A DNA stretch of 64,000 bases, taken from assembly GCF_022668875.1 (NCBI RefSeq), contig NZ_JAKGCR010000004.1:124001-188000 (forward strand), in the 5' to 3' direction. Source of the DNA: Domibacillus sp. PGB-M46 (lineage in GTDB: Bacteria > Bacillota > Bacilli > Bacillales > Domibacillaceae). Below the pieces are notes generated by a model. The model did not search any database. It was not told the origin of the DNA and worked only from the letters and a program-made list of their open reading frames with translations. A program made the position numbers and the translations under genes. Below, piece after piece: positions 7,394 through 15,625 of this stretch (position 1 is the first letter of the stretch; each line of letters starts with the position of its first letter).

Positions 7394-8509
7394 ATGAAAA
7401 AGCAACGTATTGTCGTAAAAATTGGCAGCAGTTCTTTAACAGATGACAGCGGAAACATTATGGAAGAAAAAATCGCAGATCATACATCTGCGATTGCGGC
7501 GATGAAGCAAGCAGGACACGAAGTCATTGTTGTATCTTCCGGTGCTGTAGCAGCCGGCTTTCGGGCGCTTGGCTATCCCGCGCGGCCGAAAGTAATGGCC
7601 GCGCGCCAGGCCTCGGCGGCTGTCGGACAAAGCTTATTGATTCAGCGGTATATTGCCCACTTGTCGCCAAAAGGCATTACAACCGCCCAGATGCTGCTTA
7701 CAAAAGGCGATTTTTATTCAAAAGGAAGGTTTCAAAATTTCTACACGTCGATGAGTGAACTTTTAAGCCGCGGGGCTGTGCCGATCATCAACGAAAATGA
7801 TTCTATTTCGATTGAGGAATTAACGTACGGAGACAATGATATGCTTTCGGCACTTGTCAGCGGCTTCCTGCAGGCGGACGGCCTGGTCATTTTAACGGAT
7901 ATTGACGGCTTGTATGACAGCAATCCGAAAACAAATCCAAATGCAAAACGGTTCAACTTTGTTCCCTCTATTACGGAAGAAATGCTTCAGGCAGCGGGCG
8001 GAAGCGGCTCGTCTGTCGGCACAGGCGGCATGAAATCAAAATTGCTGGCTGCAGATAAAGCCCAGTCTCTTGGCGTTTCTGTTTTTATTGGCAACGGAAC
8101 GGGCGAACGAAAGCTGCTTGATATTATTGAAGGAAAAGGGGCCGGCACCTATATCGGCTCGCCGATGCAGCCGCATATGCAGCGAAAAAAACAGTGGCTT
8201 GCTCTTCATGCAAAGCCAACCGGAACGGTTACGGTAGATGCAGGAGCCGAAAAAGCAGTGTTAAAAGGAGGGAAAAGTCTTCTTCCTGTCGGCATCCTGG
8301 CTGTAGAAGGCTTGTTTGACGCATTGGATGTAGTAGATATACGCAGCCAAAGCGGTGAATTAATCGGCCGCGGCCAGGTCTTTTACTCATCGGTAGATTT
8401 GGAAAAAGTAAAAGGGCTGCCCGGTCCTGAAGCGAAGGCTTATTCCATCAACGAACGGGCTGAAGTGATTCACCGCGATAACTGGGTAACATTAAAAAAT
8501 GAGAGCTAG
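7394..8509 (+). CDS. proB: glutamate 5-kinase
   Basis: ProB phosphorylates glutamate at the gamma-carboxyl with ATP, the first committed step of proline synthesis. The 371 residues comprise an amino acid kinase domain (about 1-255) with KIGSSSLTD at the N-terminus, [18 protein letters not shown] and LTDIDGLYD, and a C-terminal PUA domain (about 275-350). This length and the PUA domain are the usual bacterial form, feedback-inhibited by proline in many species. Expression should depend on the upstream T-box, so the gene is anabolic rather than osmotic. Its stop lies 11 bases ahead of the proA start. Confidence 0.97.
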   Translation: MKKQRIVVKIGSSSLTDDSGNIMEEKIADHTSAIAAMKQAGHEVIVVSSGAVAAGFRALGYPARPKVMAARQASAAVGQSLLIQRYIAHLSPKGITTAQMLLTKGDFYSKGRFQNFYTSMSELLSRGAVPIINENDSISIEELTYGDNDMLSALVSGFLQADGLVILTDIDGLYDSNPKTNPNAKRFNFVPSITEEMLQAAGGSGSSVGTGGMKSKLLAADKAQSLGVSVFIGNGTGERKLLDIIEGKGAGTYIGSPMQPHMQRKKQWLALHAKPTGTVTVDAGAEKAVLKGGKSLLPVGILAVEGLFDALDVVDIRSQSGELIGRGQVFYSSVDLEKVKGLPGPEAKAYSINERAEVIHRDNWVTLKNES

Positions 8510-8520
8510 GAGTGGAAAAC

Positions 8521-9762
8521 ATGAGTGAACTATTACAAAAAGCAGCACGGCTGAAAGAAGCATCTTTTGATATGGCCATGAAATCAACAGCCGAAAAAGA
8601 CGAAGCACTTCTGCTGATTGCGGATGCTTTAATCGAACAGACCCCTTACATTTTAGCGGCAAATGAGCAGGACATGGCTGCTGGGCGTGAAGCCGGCTTT
8701 ACCGATTCTCTGCTTGACCGGCTTCAGCTGACGGAAGAACGTTTAACTGCTATTGCTGAAGCGGTGCGCCAGCTGACAAAGCTAAACGATCCAATTGGTG
8801 AAACGGTCGAATCGTGGACGACTGAGCATGGCCTTGAGATAGAAACGATCCGAGTGCCGCTCGGCGTGGTCGGCATGGTATATGAAGCGCGTCCAAATGT
8901 AACAGTTGACGCAGCTACCCTTTGTTTAAAAGCAGGCAATGCCGTTCTGCTCCGCGGCAGCACTTCTGCGCTCGAATCCAATAAAGCGCTCGTTTCGGTG
9001 ATGAAAAAAGCACTCGAGCAGTCTGCTCTTTCCGCAGATGCGATTCAGCTTTTAGAAGATACAAGCCGCTCCACTGCAGCTCAAATGTTTAAGCTGAATG
9101 AATATTTAGATGTATTAATCCCGCGGGGCGGCGCCGGCCTCATTCAATCAGTGATTGAACAGGCAACTGTCCCAGTTCTTGAGACAGGGGTTGGAAACTG
9201 CCACATTTTTATTGATGAGTCGGCTCAGAAGGACATGGCTATTGATATCGCGTTAAATGCGAAAACACACCGTCCTTCTGTTTGTAACGCAGCAGAAAGC
9301 CTGCTTGTTCATCGAAACTGGCCTTATCAGCGCGAGTTGTTTGCGGCTCTTCAGGAAGCCGGCGTAGAAGTACGGGGCGATGATAACCTGGCCCATTCCT
9401 ATGAGTATATTAAAGAAGCATCCGAAGAAGACTGGGGACAGGAATACTTGGCTATGACGCTGTCTGCAAAGCTTGTTGACAGTACAAAAGAAGCGGTGGC
9501 TCATATTAACCGTTACGGCACAAAGCATTCAGAGGCAATTGTGACGGACAATGAAGAAAGTGCGGAGTTATTTTTCCGTGGAATTGATGCAGCAGTTTTA
9601 TACCGGAATGCGTCTACCCGGTTTACGGACGGAGAACAATTCGGTTATGGAGCAGAGATTGGCATCAGTACCCAAAAACTGCACGCACGTGGTCCTATGG
9701 GGCTGGCGGCCATTACAACCGTAAAATCCCTTGTTCGCGGATCCGGGCAAATACGTCAATAA
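8521..9762 (+). CDS. proA: gamma-glutamyl phosphate reductase
   Basis: ProA reduces glutamyl-5-phosphate with NADPH to glutamate semialdehyde, which cyclises toward proline. The protein is of the aldehyde dehydrogenase superfamily, 413 residues, normal for the family. It shows VPLGVVGMVYEARPNVT, the nucleotide-binding LLRGSTSALESN, the catalytic Cys in THRPSVCNAAES and the C-terminal ARGPMGLAAITTVK. The start is ATG 8521, because AGGAG lies eight bases upstream; the GTG at 8512 overlaps that site. It forms an operon with proB and ends at a strong terminator. Confidence 0.97.
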   Translation: MSELLQKAARLKEASFDMAMKSTAEKDEALLLIADALIEQTPYILAANEQDMAAGREAGFTDSLLDRLQLTEERLTAIAEAVRQLTKLNDPIGETVESWTTEHGLEIETIRVPLGVVGMVYEARPNVTVDAATLCLKAGNAVLLRGSTSALESNKALVSVMKKALEQSALSADAIQLLEDTSRSTAAQMFKLNEYLDVLIPRGGAGLIQSVIEQATVPVLETGVGNCHIFIDESAQKDMAIDIALNAKTHRPSVCNAAESLLVHRNWPYQRELFAALQEAGVEVRGDDNLAHSYEYIKEASEEDWGQEYLAMTLSAKLVDSTKEAVAHINRYGTKHSEAIVTDNEESAELFFRGIDAAVLYRNASTRFTDGEQFGYGAEIGISTQKLHARGPMGLAAITTVKSLVRGSGQIRQ

Positions 9763-9798
9763 AAAAGCGGCGAGAGATTTCTCTCGCCGCTTTTTTAT
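9761..9798 (+). terminator. proBA terminator
   Basis: The stem AAAAGCGGCGAGAGA / TCTCTCGCCGCTTTT ends with a T-run. Confidence 0.9.
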
Positions 9799-9841
9799 TT
9801 TGTTTATACTCTCAAACGACAGGGAAAAATCCTGCTGCTTT

Positions 9842-10171
9842 TTACATAAACGCTTTGTCAATATAGTTGCTTTGTTTTAAAATCAATCCATCTTCTACAA
9901 GCGCTTCCCATAATACGCAATCAAGCGCGTAAGGCGCTTTTACCTGAAGCTCCTTCAGCCTTTGTTTTGTTACCGTAAAAGAGTGCGAGAAGCCGTCTAT
10001 AATAAACAAACCGGAAACGTAATCCTCCTGTTTGTCCCAATTGAATAAAAGAAGCGTGTCATAATTCCAGTCTGCCAGCTGTTTTTCCATGCAGTTGATT
10101 ACGTGAAAAAAGAAGCTTTCCTGATCCATTACTTTAGCCAAATACCCGCGAAGCATTCCAGATGTATTCAT
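9842..10171 (-). CDS. conserved-looking cytoplasmic protein, unknown family
   Basis: The 109-residue product has no signal or membrane segment. It is rich in aromatic residues and shows alternating strand-like and helical stretches (LLLFNWDKQEDYVSGLFIID, then a helix ending LKELQVKAPYALD). No family is recognised. ATG 10171 is chosen because GGGGGATGGGAG precedes it; an ATG nine bases earlier overlaps this site. It stands alone between convergent proBA and a lipoprotein gene on the same strand, separated from the latter by a terminator. Confidence 0.7.
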   Translation of the reverse strand: MNTSGMLRGYLAKVMDQESFFFHVINCMEKQLADWNYDTLLLFNWDKQEDYVSGLFIIDGFSHSFTVTKQRLKELQVKAPYALDCVLWEALVEDGLILKQSNYIDKAFM

Positions 10172-10240
10172 ATCTCCCATCCCCCTATAATCCTTGCTGT
10201 CTTATAGTTTTTTCTTCCCTTTGCCTATTCCTTTTAAACG

Positions 10241-10273
10241 AGAAAAGCGCATCATGTTTTGATGCGCTTTTCA
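10241..10273 (-). terminator. terminator of the lipoprotein gene
   Basis: The stem GAAAAGCGCATCA / TGATGCGCTTTTC sits just after the stop of the Ala/Glu-rich lipoprotein gene on the minus strand. Confidence 0.8.
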
Positions 10274-10275
10274 CT

Positions 10276-10941
10276 TTATTTTACCTCATTAATAACAAGC
10301 TGTTCACCGTTTTCTTCATAAACAAATGTTACACTTTGGCCAGGTTCCATGGATTCAAATTTTTTCATCGTTTCACTTTCAGCTTCTACTTGGTAAGCAT
10401 TTGGTACGCCGTCTACTTCAATTTCTACTGTATGCGGATCGGCTACACCGTTAAATGTCCCCGTTGCTTCTTTTCCCTGCACCGTTTCAGTCACTTCTTC
10501 CGTCGCATTTTCTGTAGCCGTTTCAGCTTGTTCCGTCAAATCGCTTGCGCCCTGTTCAATGGCTGCGCCGGCATCAGCCGCTTTTTCTTTTACCGTATCG
10601 GCAGCTTTGCTGGCTTCATCCTGCACACCCTGTGTAGCTTGATCCGCTTCCTCAACGGCTTTTTCGGTTGACTGGGCTGCATTATCAGCTGCCGTTTCGG
10701 CATCGCTGGCCGTTTCATCTGCTGCTTGCTCTGTTTCTGTTGTTGTTTCTGTTTCTTGCTGCTCGGTCTGCTGCTCGGTCTGCTGCTCAGTTTGCTCTGT
10801 TTCTTCCTGAGGCGCCGTTGTTGTTTCTTCGGCTGTGTTTTCGTTCTCCTCCGGTGATGCATTCTCAGAATCAGCTGAACAGCCGGCAAGAAGTCCTCCA
10901 GCCAGTAAAGCGGCTCCCATAAAACCTGTTGCTTTCCTCAT
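10276..10941 (-). CDS. lipoprotein with low-complexity Glu/Gln/Thr/Ala-rich stalk
   Basis: The product starts with a lipoprotein signal peptide (lipobox LLAGC at residues 17-21), so it should be tethered outside the membrane. Residues 25-85 are a Glu-Thr-Gln low-complexity region with TEQQ repeats. Residues 85-150 are Ala/Glu/Asp-rich and resemble LEA-type helical repeats (KAADTVKEKAADAGAA). The last 65 residues form a small beta-rich domain beginning GKEATGTFNGVADPHTVEIE. ATG 10941 follows GAGGAGGAG at eight bases; the earlier ATG overlaps that site. The function is unknown; a surface stalk presenting the C-terminal domain is an inference. Confidence 0.85.
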   Translation of the reverse strand: MRKATGFMGAALLAGGLLAGCSADSENASPEENENTAEETTTAPQEETEQTEQQTEQQTEQQETETTTETEQAADETASDAETAADNAAQSTEKAVEEADQATQGVQDEASKAADTVKEKAADAGAAIEQGASDLTEQAETATENATEEVTETVQGKEATGTFNGVADPHTVEIEVDGVPNAYQVEAESETMKKFESMEPGQSVTFVYEENGEQLVINEVK

Positions 10942-10988
10942 TATGTAGCTCCTCCTCATATATTGTTACCTCACACTATACTTGTTTT

Positions 10989-11016
10989 TTGTTTTGAAGA
11001 AAAGTAATACGATAAT
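10989..11016 (+). promoter_or_regulatory. candidate promoter
   Basis: TTGTTT and GATAAT are 16 bases apart, followed five bases later by GAGGAG, a ribosome binding site for a 33-codon ORF. Confidence 0.4.
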
Positions 11017-11032
11017 AATAGAGGAGAAATGG

Positions 11033-11134
11033 ATGATTTTTACTATTCTGATGGTCCTGCCAGTCAAGGCGGATTCGGCCGGTAACCTTTTTTTAATGGT
11101 ACAAAAATGGAGTTCATCTGTCTTTGAAGGTTGA
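11033..11134 (+). CDS. possible 33-residue peptide with hydrophobic N-terminus
   Basis: ATG 11033 lies six bases after GAGGAG and behind a candidate promoter. The peptide begins MIFTILMVLPVKADS, which looks like a short signal or membrane segment. It overlaps the 53-residue gene on the opposite strand by 71 bases. No family is recognised, and it could be chance. Confidence 0.3.
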   Translation: MIFTILMVLPVKADSAGNLFLMVQKWSSSVFEG

Positions 11135-11225
11135 ACGGATGCAGCTTTCTTTGGTTTTTCCTGTTTCGGTTCATGCTGTTGCGTTCAGTTTGTTCAATCA
11201 AGACAATGCCTCTTCTTTTGCCCAT
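11064..11225 (-). CDS. 53-residue strongly basic protein
   Basis: ATG 11225 follows GAGGTG at five to six bases. The product is short, rich in Arg, Lys, Asn and Gln (MNRNRKNQRK near the middle) and ends in a Pro-rich tail after PLKKGY. It has no hydrophobic segment. Its size and composition recall the minor small acid-soluble or nucleic acid-associated spore proteins of Bacillus, but I do not recognise a family, and a forespore promoter could only be suggested weakly (CATGACTA upstream). It overlaps a candidate peptide ORF on the other strand. Confidence 0.5.
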   Translation of the reverse strand: MGKRRGIVLIEQTERNSMNRNRKNQRKLHPFNLQRQMNSIFVPLKKGYRPNPP

Positions 11226-11403
11226 TCAAGCACCTCTTTCAATTTAGGAAATAGTCATGCCGCTTCTCTTACTATCATACGGTACAAGTATGAAGAATAT
11301 GTAAATATGTTATTAAAGATTGTAAATTTATCAATCACCTACCTTGCTTAGCCGATCAGTGATGTACCTCTCAACTTTCTTTTTCATTTCCGTGAAAAAG
11401 CGG

Positions 11404-11434
11404 TATAATTATGTGTTGAAAGATTAAAGAGGTG
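11404..11434 (+). promoter_or_regulatory. -10 element and ribosome binding site of yfkAB
   Basis: TATAAT at 11404-11409 has only a weak -35. AGAGGTG at 11428 precedes the ATG by eight bases. Confidence 0.5.
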
Positions 11435-11442
11435 TTTTTAAA

Positions 11443-12570
11443 ATGAAAAAAACCATTTCACCCGCGTTTGATCCGTGGGAAAGCTATATGGATATTGATC
11501 AGTCCGGCTCTGCCCGGCTGTCTAATATTGAGTTTACAACGACGACACTCTGCAATATGCGCTGCGAGCATTGTGCGGTCGGCTATACTCTTCAAACAAA
11601 GGATCCTGAGGCTCTGCCTCTTTCGCTGCTCCTGTCACGCCTGGAGGAAATTCCACATTTGCGCGCGATCAGCATCACAGGCGGCGAACCGATGCTTTCC
11701 AAAAAATCAGTTGAACAGTATGTAAAACCATTGCTCAAATATGCCCACGGACGCGGTGTTTATACCCAAATGAATTCCAATTTGACGATTGATGCCGGGC
11801 GTTATGAAGAGATTGCGCCTTTTCTTGATGTTCTTCATATTTCCCATAACTGGGGCACTGTAGACGATTTTGTGGAAGCCGGGTTTGCCAATATGGAACG
11901 CAAACCTTCCTACAGCCAGCGTGAAAAGCTATTTGGCCGAATGATCGAAAACAGCCGGATTTTATCCGAGGCAAATGTGATGGTATCGGCCGAGACTATG
12001 CTGAATAAACGGACTCTTCCCCATCTTGAACACATTCACAAACAAATTGTCGGGGAAATGAAATGTGCCCGCCATGAGGTTCATCCGATGTATCCAAGTG
12101 ATTTCGCCAGCGCGCTTGAATCTTTGACGCTTGACGAAACCCGCAGCGCGATCCATCACTTGCTTGATGTTCGTGATCCAGGTGTGTGGATGCTGTTCGG
12201 AACGCTTCCGTTTTTTGCGTGCAGTTCGAATGAGCGCGATCGTGAACTTCTGACCCGCCTGCACCAGGAACCACTGGTGACCGTGCGCAATGATCCGGAT
12301 GGACGCTCGCGATTAAATGTGAATATTTTTTCCGGTGATGTGATCGTAACCGATTTTGCAGATGCACCGTCGCTTGGCAATATTGCAGACAACTCTCTTC
12401 AATCTTCTTTTGAAACGTGGAACCGTTCTGCATTGGCAAAGGAAATTGCCTGCCATTGCTCGTCCGTACGGTGTTTAGGCCCGAATTTACTTGTTAAAAA
12501 AGCTTATTATCCAGATACAGATTTTACAACACAAACAGCTTGGACAGAAAGAAAGGGAGTACAGCAATGA
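11443..12570 (+). CDS. yfkAB: radical SAM/CxCxxxxC protein, YfkAB type
   Basis: This 375-residue radical S-adenosylmethionine enzyme has the [4Fe-4S] cluster motif CNMRCEHC near residue 38, a GGEPM SAM-binding motif near residue 81, and near the C-terminus the pattern CHCSSVRC, matching the CxCxxxxC signature that defines the YfkAB group of Bacillus. The extra cysteines may hold an auxiliary cluster. The reaction is unknown in the family. Its stop overlaps the start of msrA (ATGA), and msrA overlaps the regulator after it, so the three genes form a tightly coupled unit. Confidence 0.9.
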   Translation: MKKTISPAFDPWESYMDIDQSGSARLSNIEFTTTTLCNMRCEHCAVGYTLQTKDPEALPLSLLLSRLEEIPHLRAISITGGEPMLSKKSVEQYVKPLLKYAHGRGVYTQMNSNLTIDAGRYEEIAPFLDVLHISHNWGTVDDFVEAGFANMERKPSYSQREKLFGRMIENSRILSEANVMVSAETMLNKRTLPHLEHIHKQIVGEMKCARHEVHPMYPSDFASALESLTLDETRSAIHHLLDVRDPGVWMLFGTLPFFACSSNERDRELLTRLHQEPLVTVRNDPDGRSRLNVNIFSGDVIVTDFADAPSLGNIADNSLQSSFETWNRSALAKEIACHCSSVRCLGPNLLVKKAYYPDTDFTTQTAWTERKGVQQ

Positions 12571-13106
12571 AAAAAGAAAAAGCGATTTTTGCCGGTGGAT
12601 GTTTTTGGTGCATGGTCAAGCCTTTTGACCAATGGGACGGTATTGAATCCGTCATTTCCGGTTACACAGGCGGCCACACGGAAAACCCGACGTATGAGGA
12701 AGTAAAGGCCGGCGGTACCGGCCATAAGGAAGCAGTTGAAATCATCTATGATGCCGATATTATTTCATATGAGCAAATCCTTGAGGTATACTGGCAGCAA
12801 ATCGATCCAACCGATGACGAAGGACAGTTCCAGGACCGGGGTGACTCTTACCGGGCCGTTATCTTTTATCTGTCTCCTGAGCAGCAAAAAGCGGCCGAGG
12901 AGTCAAAACGGAAACTGGCAGAGAGCGGTATGTTCAAAAAGCCGGTTGTGACGCCTATTTTACCGGCCGGTCCGTTTTATCCGGCGGAAGACTACCATCA
13001 GAATTTTTATCAAACGCACGAGGAAGAATATAAAGCGGACCGGGCACAGTCCGGCCGCGATGAATTCCTAAATGAGCATTGGACAGACCATGAAACGAAG
13101 CATTAA
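12567..13106 (+). CDS. msrA: peptide-methionine (S)-S-oxide reductase
   Basis: MsrA reduces the S-epimer of methionine sulfoxide in proteins and free methionine, with thioredoxin as reductant. The 179-residue protein has the catalytic AGGCFWCM motif at residues 9-16 and the family segments GYTGGHTENPTYEEVKAGGT and EDYHQNFY. There is no fused MsrB domain. Start ATG 12567 follows AAAGGGAG and overlaps the yfkAB stop. The 3' end overlaps the next gene by 35 bases (17 if that gene starts at 13090). Coupling of a repair enzyme with a radical SAM protein suggests an oxidative-stress setting, which is inference. Confidence 0.96.
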   Translation: MKKEKAIFAGGCFWCMVKPFDQWDGIESVISGYTGGHTENPTYEEVKAGGTGHKEAVEIIYDADIISYEQILEVYWQQIDPTDDEGQFQDRGDSYRAVIFYLSPEQQKAAEESKRKLAESGMFKKPVVTPILPAGPFYPAEDYHQNFYQTHEEEYKADRAQSGRDEFLNEHWTDHETKH

Positions 13107-14457
13107 GTCAGATGCTGTTGCCGGCTGGATTAAAGATCAGATTGTGCACGGCAAATGGGCGATTGGCACGAAAATTCCAAGCCAGCGTGTTTTGGCAGAA
13201 GAACTGTCTGTAAACCGCAGCACGGTCGTGGCGGCGCTCGAACAGCTGAAAGCGGCCGGGATTATCGAGGGCGTAATGGGAAAAGGAACGATTGTAGCGA
13301 GCAATACATGGTCGCTTCTCGCCTCCCTGCCTGCAGAAGATAAAGCACAAGCTTTACCAGCAGATACCGGGATTATTGACTTGAGTAAAGGTGAGCTTGC
13401 CGAGGATGTGTTTCCGGAAAATTATTTAAACGACGTGCTCAGCCGGCTGTCTGGAAAAATCCATTCACTGGGGTATGAAGAAAGGGGCGGGTATGAGCCG
13501 CTTCGCGAGGCTATTGCCGGTTATATGACCCGGCAGGGAACCAAGGTAGCGCCGCCTTCTATTTTAATTGTGTCCGGTGCTATGCAGGGGTTTGGCTTGA
13601 TTGCGTCCGGCCTGCTTGAGCGGGGATCTTCTGTTTTACTCGAAGAGCCTTCTTATCTGTACTCCATCCGTACTTTTCAGTCGCTTGGCATGTCACTCAA
13701 AGGCATTGAGATGGATAACGAAGGAGTAAACCTGGATTCACTGCAGAATACTTGGACGTCCGGCCAAAAAGGAGCGCTTTATACCATTCCCTGCTTCCAT
13801 AACCCGACCGGTATTTTGATGAGCGAAGCAAGAAGAAAAGAAGTTCTGTCTTTTTGCAGCACGAACCGCCTGCCTGTAATTGAAGATGACATTTACCGTG
13901 ATTTATGGCTCGATGAACCGCCGCCGCCTTCTTTAAAATCAATGGATGAGACCGGTAACGTGCTTTATATTGGCAGCTTGTCAAAAACCTTGAGTCCCGG
14001 CCTGCGGATCGGCTGGATCGCCGGCTCTGAGTCCGTTATTGAGCGGTTGGCAGACTTGAAAATGCAGGCTGATTACGGAACGAGTTCACTCTCGCAGCGT
14101 GTAGCAGCTGAATGGCTTGGTGAAGGGCTTTATGAGCATCACCTTGAATTTGTCCGGAAAGAGCTGAAAAAGCGGCGGCAGGCGGCTTCTGAGTCACTTC
14201 AGCGACACCTGTCAGATGTCGCGCAATGGACAATGCCGACCGGCGGCTTTTTTGTCTGGCTTCGTTTGAACCAGCCTATTTCTTTAAGAGAGTTATATAC
14301 AGAAGCACTAAATGAAGGGATTTTATTTCATCCAGGAAGTATTTATACAGAGGGTACGTCACGGGCGATTCGGCTGTCATACGGATATGCCCGCCCTGAT
14401 CAGTTTGAGGAAGGCATCAAACGGATGAAAAAATGGATTGTTGCTTTATCAAAATAA
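13072..14457 (+). CDS. MocR-type regulator (GntR HTH fused to aminotransferase domain)
   Basis: Residues 1-80 form a GntR winged helix (IPSQRVLAEELSVNRSTV). Residues 105-461 form a fold-type I PLP-binding aminotransferase-like domain with PCFHNPTG, EDDIYRDL and the PLP lysine in GSLSKTLSPGLRIGW. Such MocR/GabR proteins control transport or metabolism of amines and PLP using the PLP domain as ligand sensor. The target here cannot be read; the unit lies in one operon with yfkAB and msrA. The coding frame may start at ATG 13072 or at ATG 13090; neither has a clear ribosome binding site, which suggests coupled translation from msrA. Confidence 0.9.
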   Translation: MSIGQTMKRSIKSDAVAGWIKDQIVHGKWAIGTKIPSQRVLAEELSVNRSTVVAALEQLKAAGIIEGVMGKGTIVASNTWSLLASLPAEDKAQALPADTGIIDLSKGELAEDVFPENYLNDVLSRLSGKIHSLGYEERGGYEPLREAIAGYMTRQGTKVAPPSILIVSGAMQGFGLIASGLLERGSSVLLEEPSYLYSIRTFQSLGMSLKGIEMDNEGVNLDSLQNTWTSGQKGALYTIPCFHNPTGILMSEARRKEVLSFCSTNRLPVIEDDIYRDLWLDEPPPPSLKSMDETGNVLYIGSLSKTLSPGLRIGWIAGSESVIERLADLKMQADYGTSSLSQRVAAEWLGEGLYEHHLEFVRKELKKRRQAASESLQRHLSDVAQWTMPTGGFFVWLRLNQPISLRELYTEALNEGILFHPGSIYTEGTSRAIRLSYGYARPDQFEEGIKRMKKWIVALSK

Positions 14458-14474
14458 CTAAAGGAGTATCACAC

Positions 14475-14756
14475 ATGGTCATTACAGAACATACACTTGA
14501 AAAAATAGAAGATCCATTTGGAATTTTGGAAGGAGATCGATACGAATATCGCCTTTTTGCTTCCGTAGATGAAGAAGATGAGCTGTATTCACCAGAAGGC
14601 TTTTATATCCGCGTTTTGTACGCAGTAACGGAATCTGGCCAGCACATAGCCGGTTTGTTTTTGCATAACCGCACAGATGACAGCGTATTGGATTTTGAAC
14701 TAGAAGAAGATGAAGTGGAAATGGTTCGCGAATACTGCGCTGCCCACCTTTCCTAA
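14475..14756 (+). CDS. small acidic protein, DUF6509-like
   Basis: The 93-residue protein is very acidic (runs such as VDEEDELYS and LEEDEVEM). It begins MVITEHTLEKIEDPFGIL, a segment I associate with a Bacillus family annotated DUF6509 (recalled, not searched). No signal or membrane part is seen. Start ATG 14475 follows AAAGGAG. It lies 17 bases after the MocR gene, in the same direction, and ends at a strong terminator, so it may be the last gene of the yfkAB unit. Confidence 0.75.
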   Translation: MVITEHTLEKIEDPFGILEGDRYEYRLFASVDEEDELYSPEGFYIRVLYAVTESGQHIAGLFLHNRTDDSVLDFELEEDEVEMVREYCAAHLS

Positions 14757-14761
14757 ACAGT

Positions 14762-14800
14762 AAAAACCCCGTTCGCTCTATCAATGCGGACGGGGTTTTT
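14762..14800 (+). terminator. intrinsic terminator
   Basis: The stem AAAAACCCCGT / ACGGGGTTTTT, with one mismatch region in the loop, is followed by Ts. Confidence 0.88.
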
Positions 14801-14848
14801 ACATAACTTCACTAACAGCCGTTTCCGTAACGATCAATCCCTTCCTCC

Positions 14849-14986
14849 TTATTGGGCTTTTTGAATATATAACTTCATCTGCTCTTCTGTTAAGTTGTGC
14901 ATAAAACGGTAAAACGGAATTTTTTTAATGCCAAACGCCTTGCACATTTCCAAATAATATTCATATGCTTCCCGGTACATCTCCAT
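14849..14986 (-). CDS. 45-residue small protein
   Basis: ATG 14986 follows AAAGGGTGG. The product is a single likely amphipathic helix-turn-helix of aromatic and charged residues (REAYEYYLEMCKAFG, then NLTEEQMKLYIQK). No family is recognised. It stands alone, with an AT-rich leader. A longer frame from 15061 lacks a binding site. Confidence 0.55.
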   Translation of the reverse strand: MEMYREAYEYYLEMCKAFGIKKIPFYRFMHNLTEEQMKLYIQKAQ

Positions 14987-15073
14987 ATTTGCCACCCTTT
15001 CTGTTATATAACAATTTGTTTTTGTGTTAATTAATATATAACAGAATGAAAGGGTTGTCAATTTCTTTCGATA

Positions 15074-15102
15074 AAAAAAAGCAGAAAGATTTCTGCTTTT
15101 TT
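15074..15102 (-). terminator. terminator of the Spo0M-like gene
   Basis: The stem AAAAGCAGAAA / TTTCTGCTTTT overlaps the stop codon; the A-run reads as Ts on the minus strand. Confidence 0.8.
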
Positions 15103-15505
15103 AACGAATCATCACTTCGTCTTCATCCTCTGGATCTACGGCCTGATCAATAAAAACCTTTGTGCGTAGGAACCATTTATGTGTTTCATCGGTTTTAGGG
15201 CTCTGTAAAGGAATCTTGATAGAAAATGGAATCCTATGTGCCTCGCTTGCTTTTATATTCCGTTTAAATGGCAGGATCACTTCTTGAAAATGCTTCTCAT
15301 GCCATGAAAAATCACTGTCTTCCTTTACTTCTTCATACTGAAGATAAAGCAATAGTTGAACTTTATCAATCGGCTCTTCCACTTTTCCTCCCTTTATGTG
15401 GACATAACCGTTTATTGTTTCTCCCGGCGATACCGTTTTTTGATCTATCATCGTATCTACTTTGACGCTTCCTATGCCAATGCTTGAGAAAAAATCTTTC
15501 CACAT
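15101..15505 (-). CDS. Spo0M-like (arrestin-fold) protein, N-terminal domain only
   Basis: The start WKDFFSSIGIGSVKVDTMID and the following GETINGYVHIKGG match the N-terminal arrestin-like domain of sporulation control protein Spo0M. Full Spo0M proteins are about 250 residues with two domains; this one has 134 and stops at a terminator after DPEDEDEVMIR, so it holds one domain. Short paralogues are known in Bacilli, so this need not be a truncation. Spo0M links to sporulation control and stress, in the cytoplasm or near the membrane. The specific role is not known. Confidence 0.7.
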   Translation of the reverse strand: MWKDFFSSIGIGSVKVDTMIDQKTVSPGETINGYVHIKGGKVEEPIDKVQLLLYLQYEEVKEDSDFSWHEKHFQEVILPFKRNIKASEAHRIPFSIKIPLQSPKTDETHKWFLRTKVFIDQAVDPEDEDEVMIR

Positions 15506-15625
15506 GTACAGTTCCTCCTGTTTTTAGTTTTCTTTTCCCTGAACAGGATGTTTTTATAACTTTTTTTATTTATTTTATTTGAATTTTGCACATAATGCAT
15601 TATTAATAAAATAAACGGCAAGCGG

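Noticed and set aside
10162-10671. 169-codon frame on the plus strand
   Set aside because: Antisense to the acidic lipoprotein; Phe/Ser/Cys-rich product is a mirror of Glu/Ala codons.
11124-11351. 75-codon TTG frame on the plus strand
   Set aside because: It has no ribosome binding site and is antisense to the 53-codon basic protein gene, which has one.
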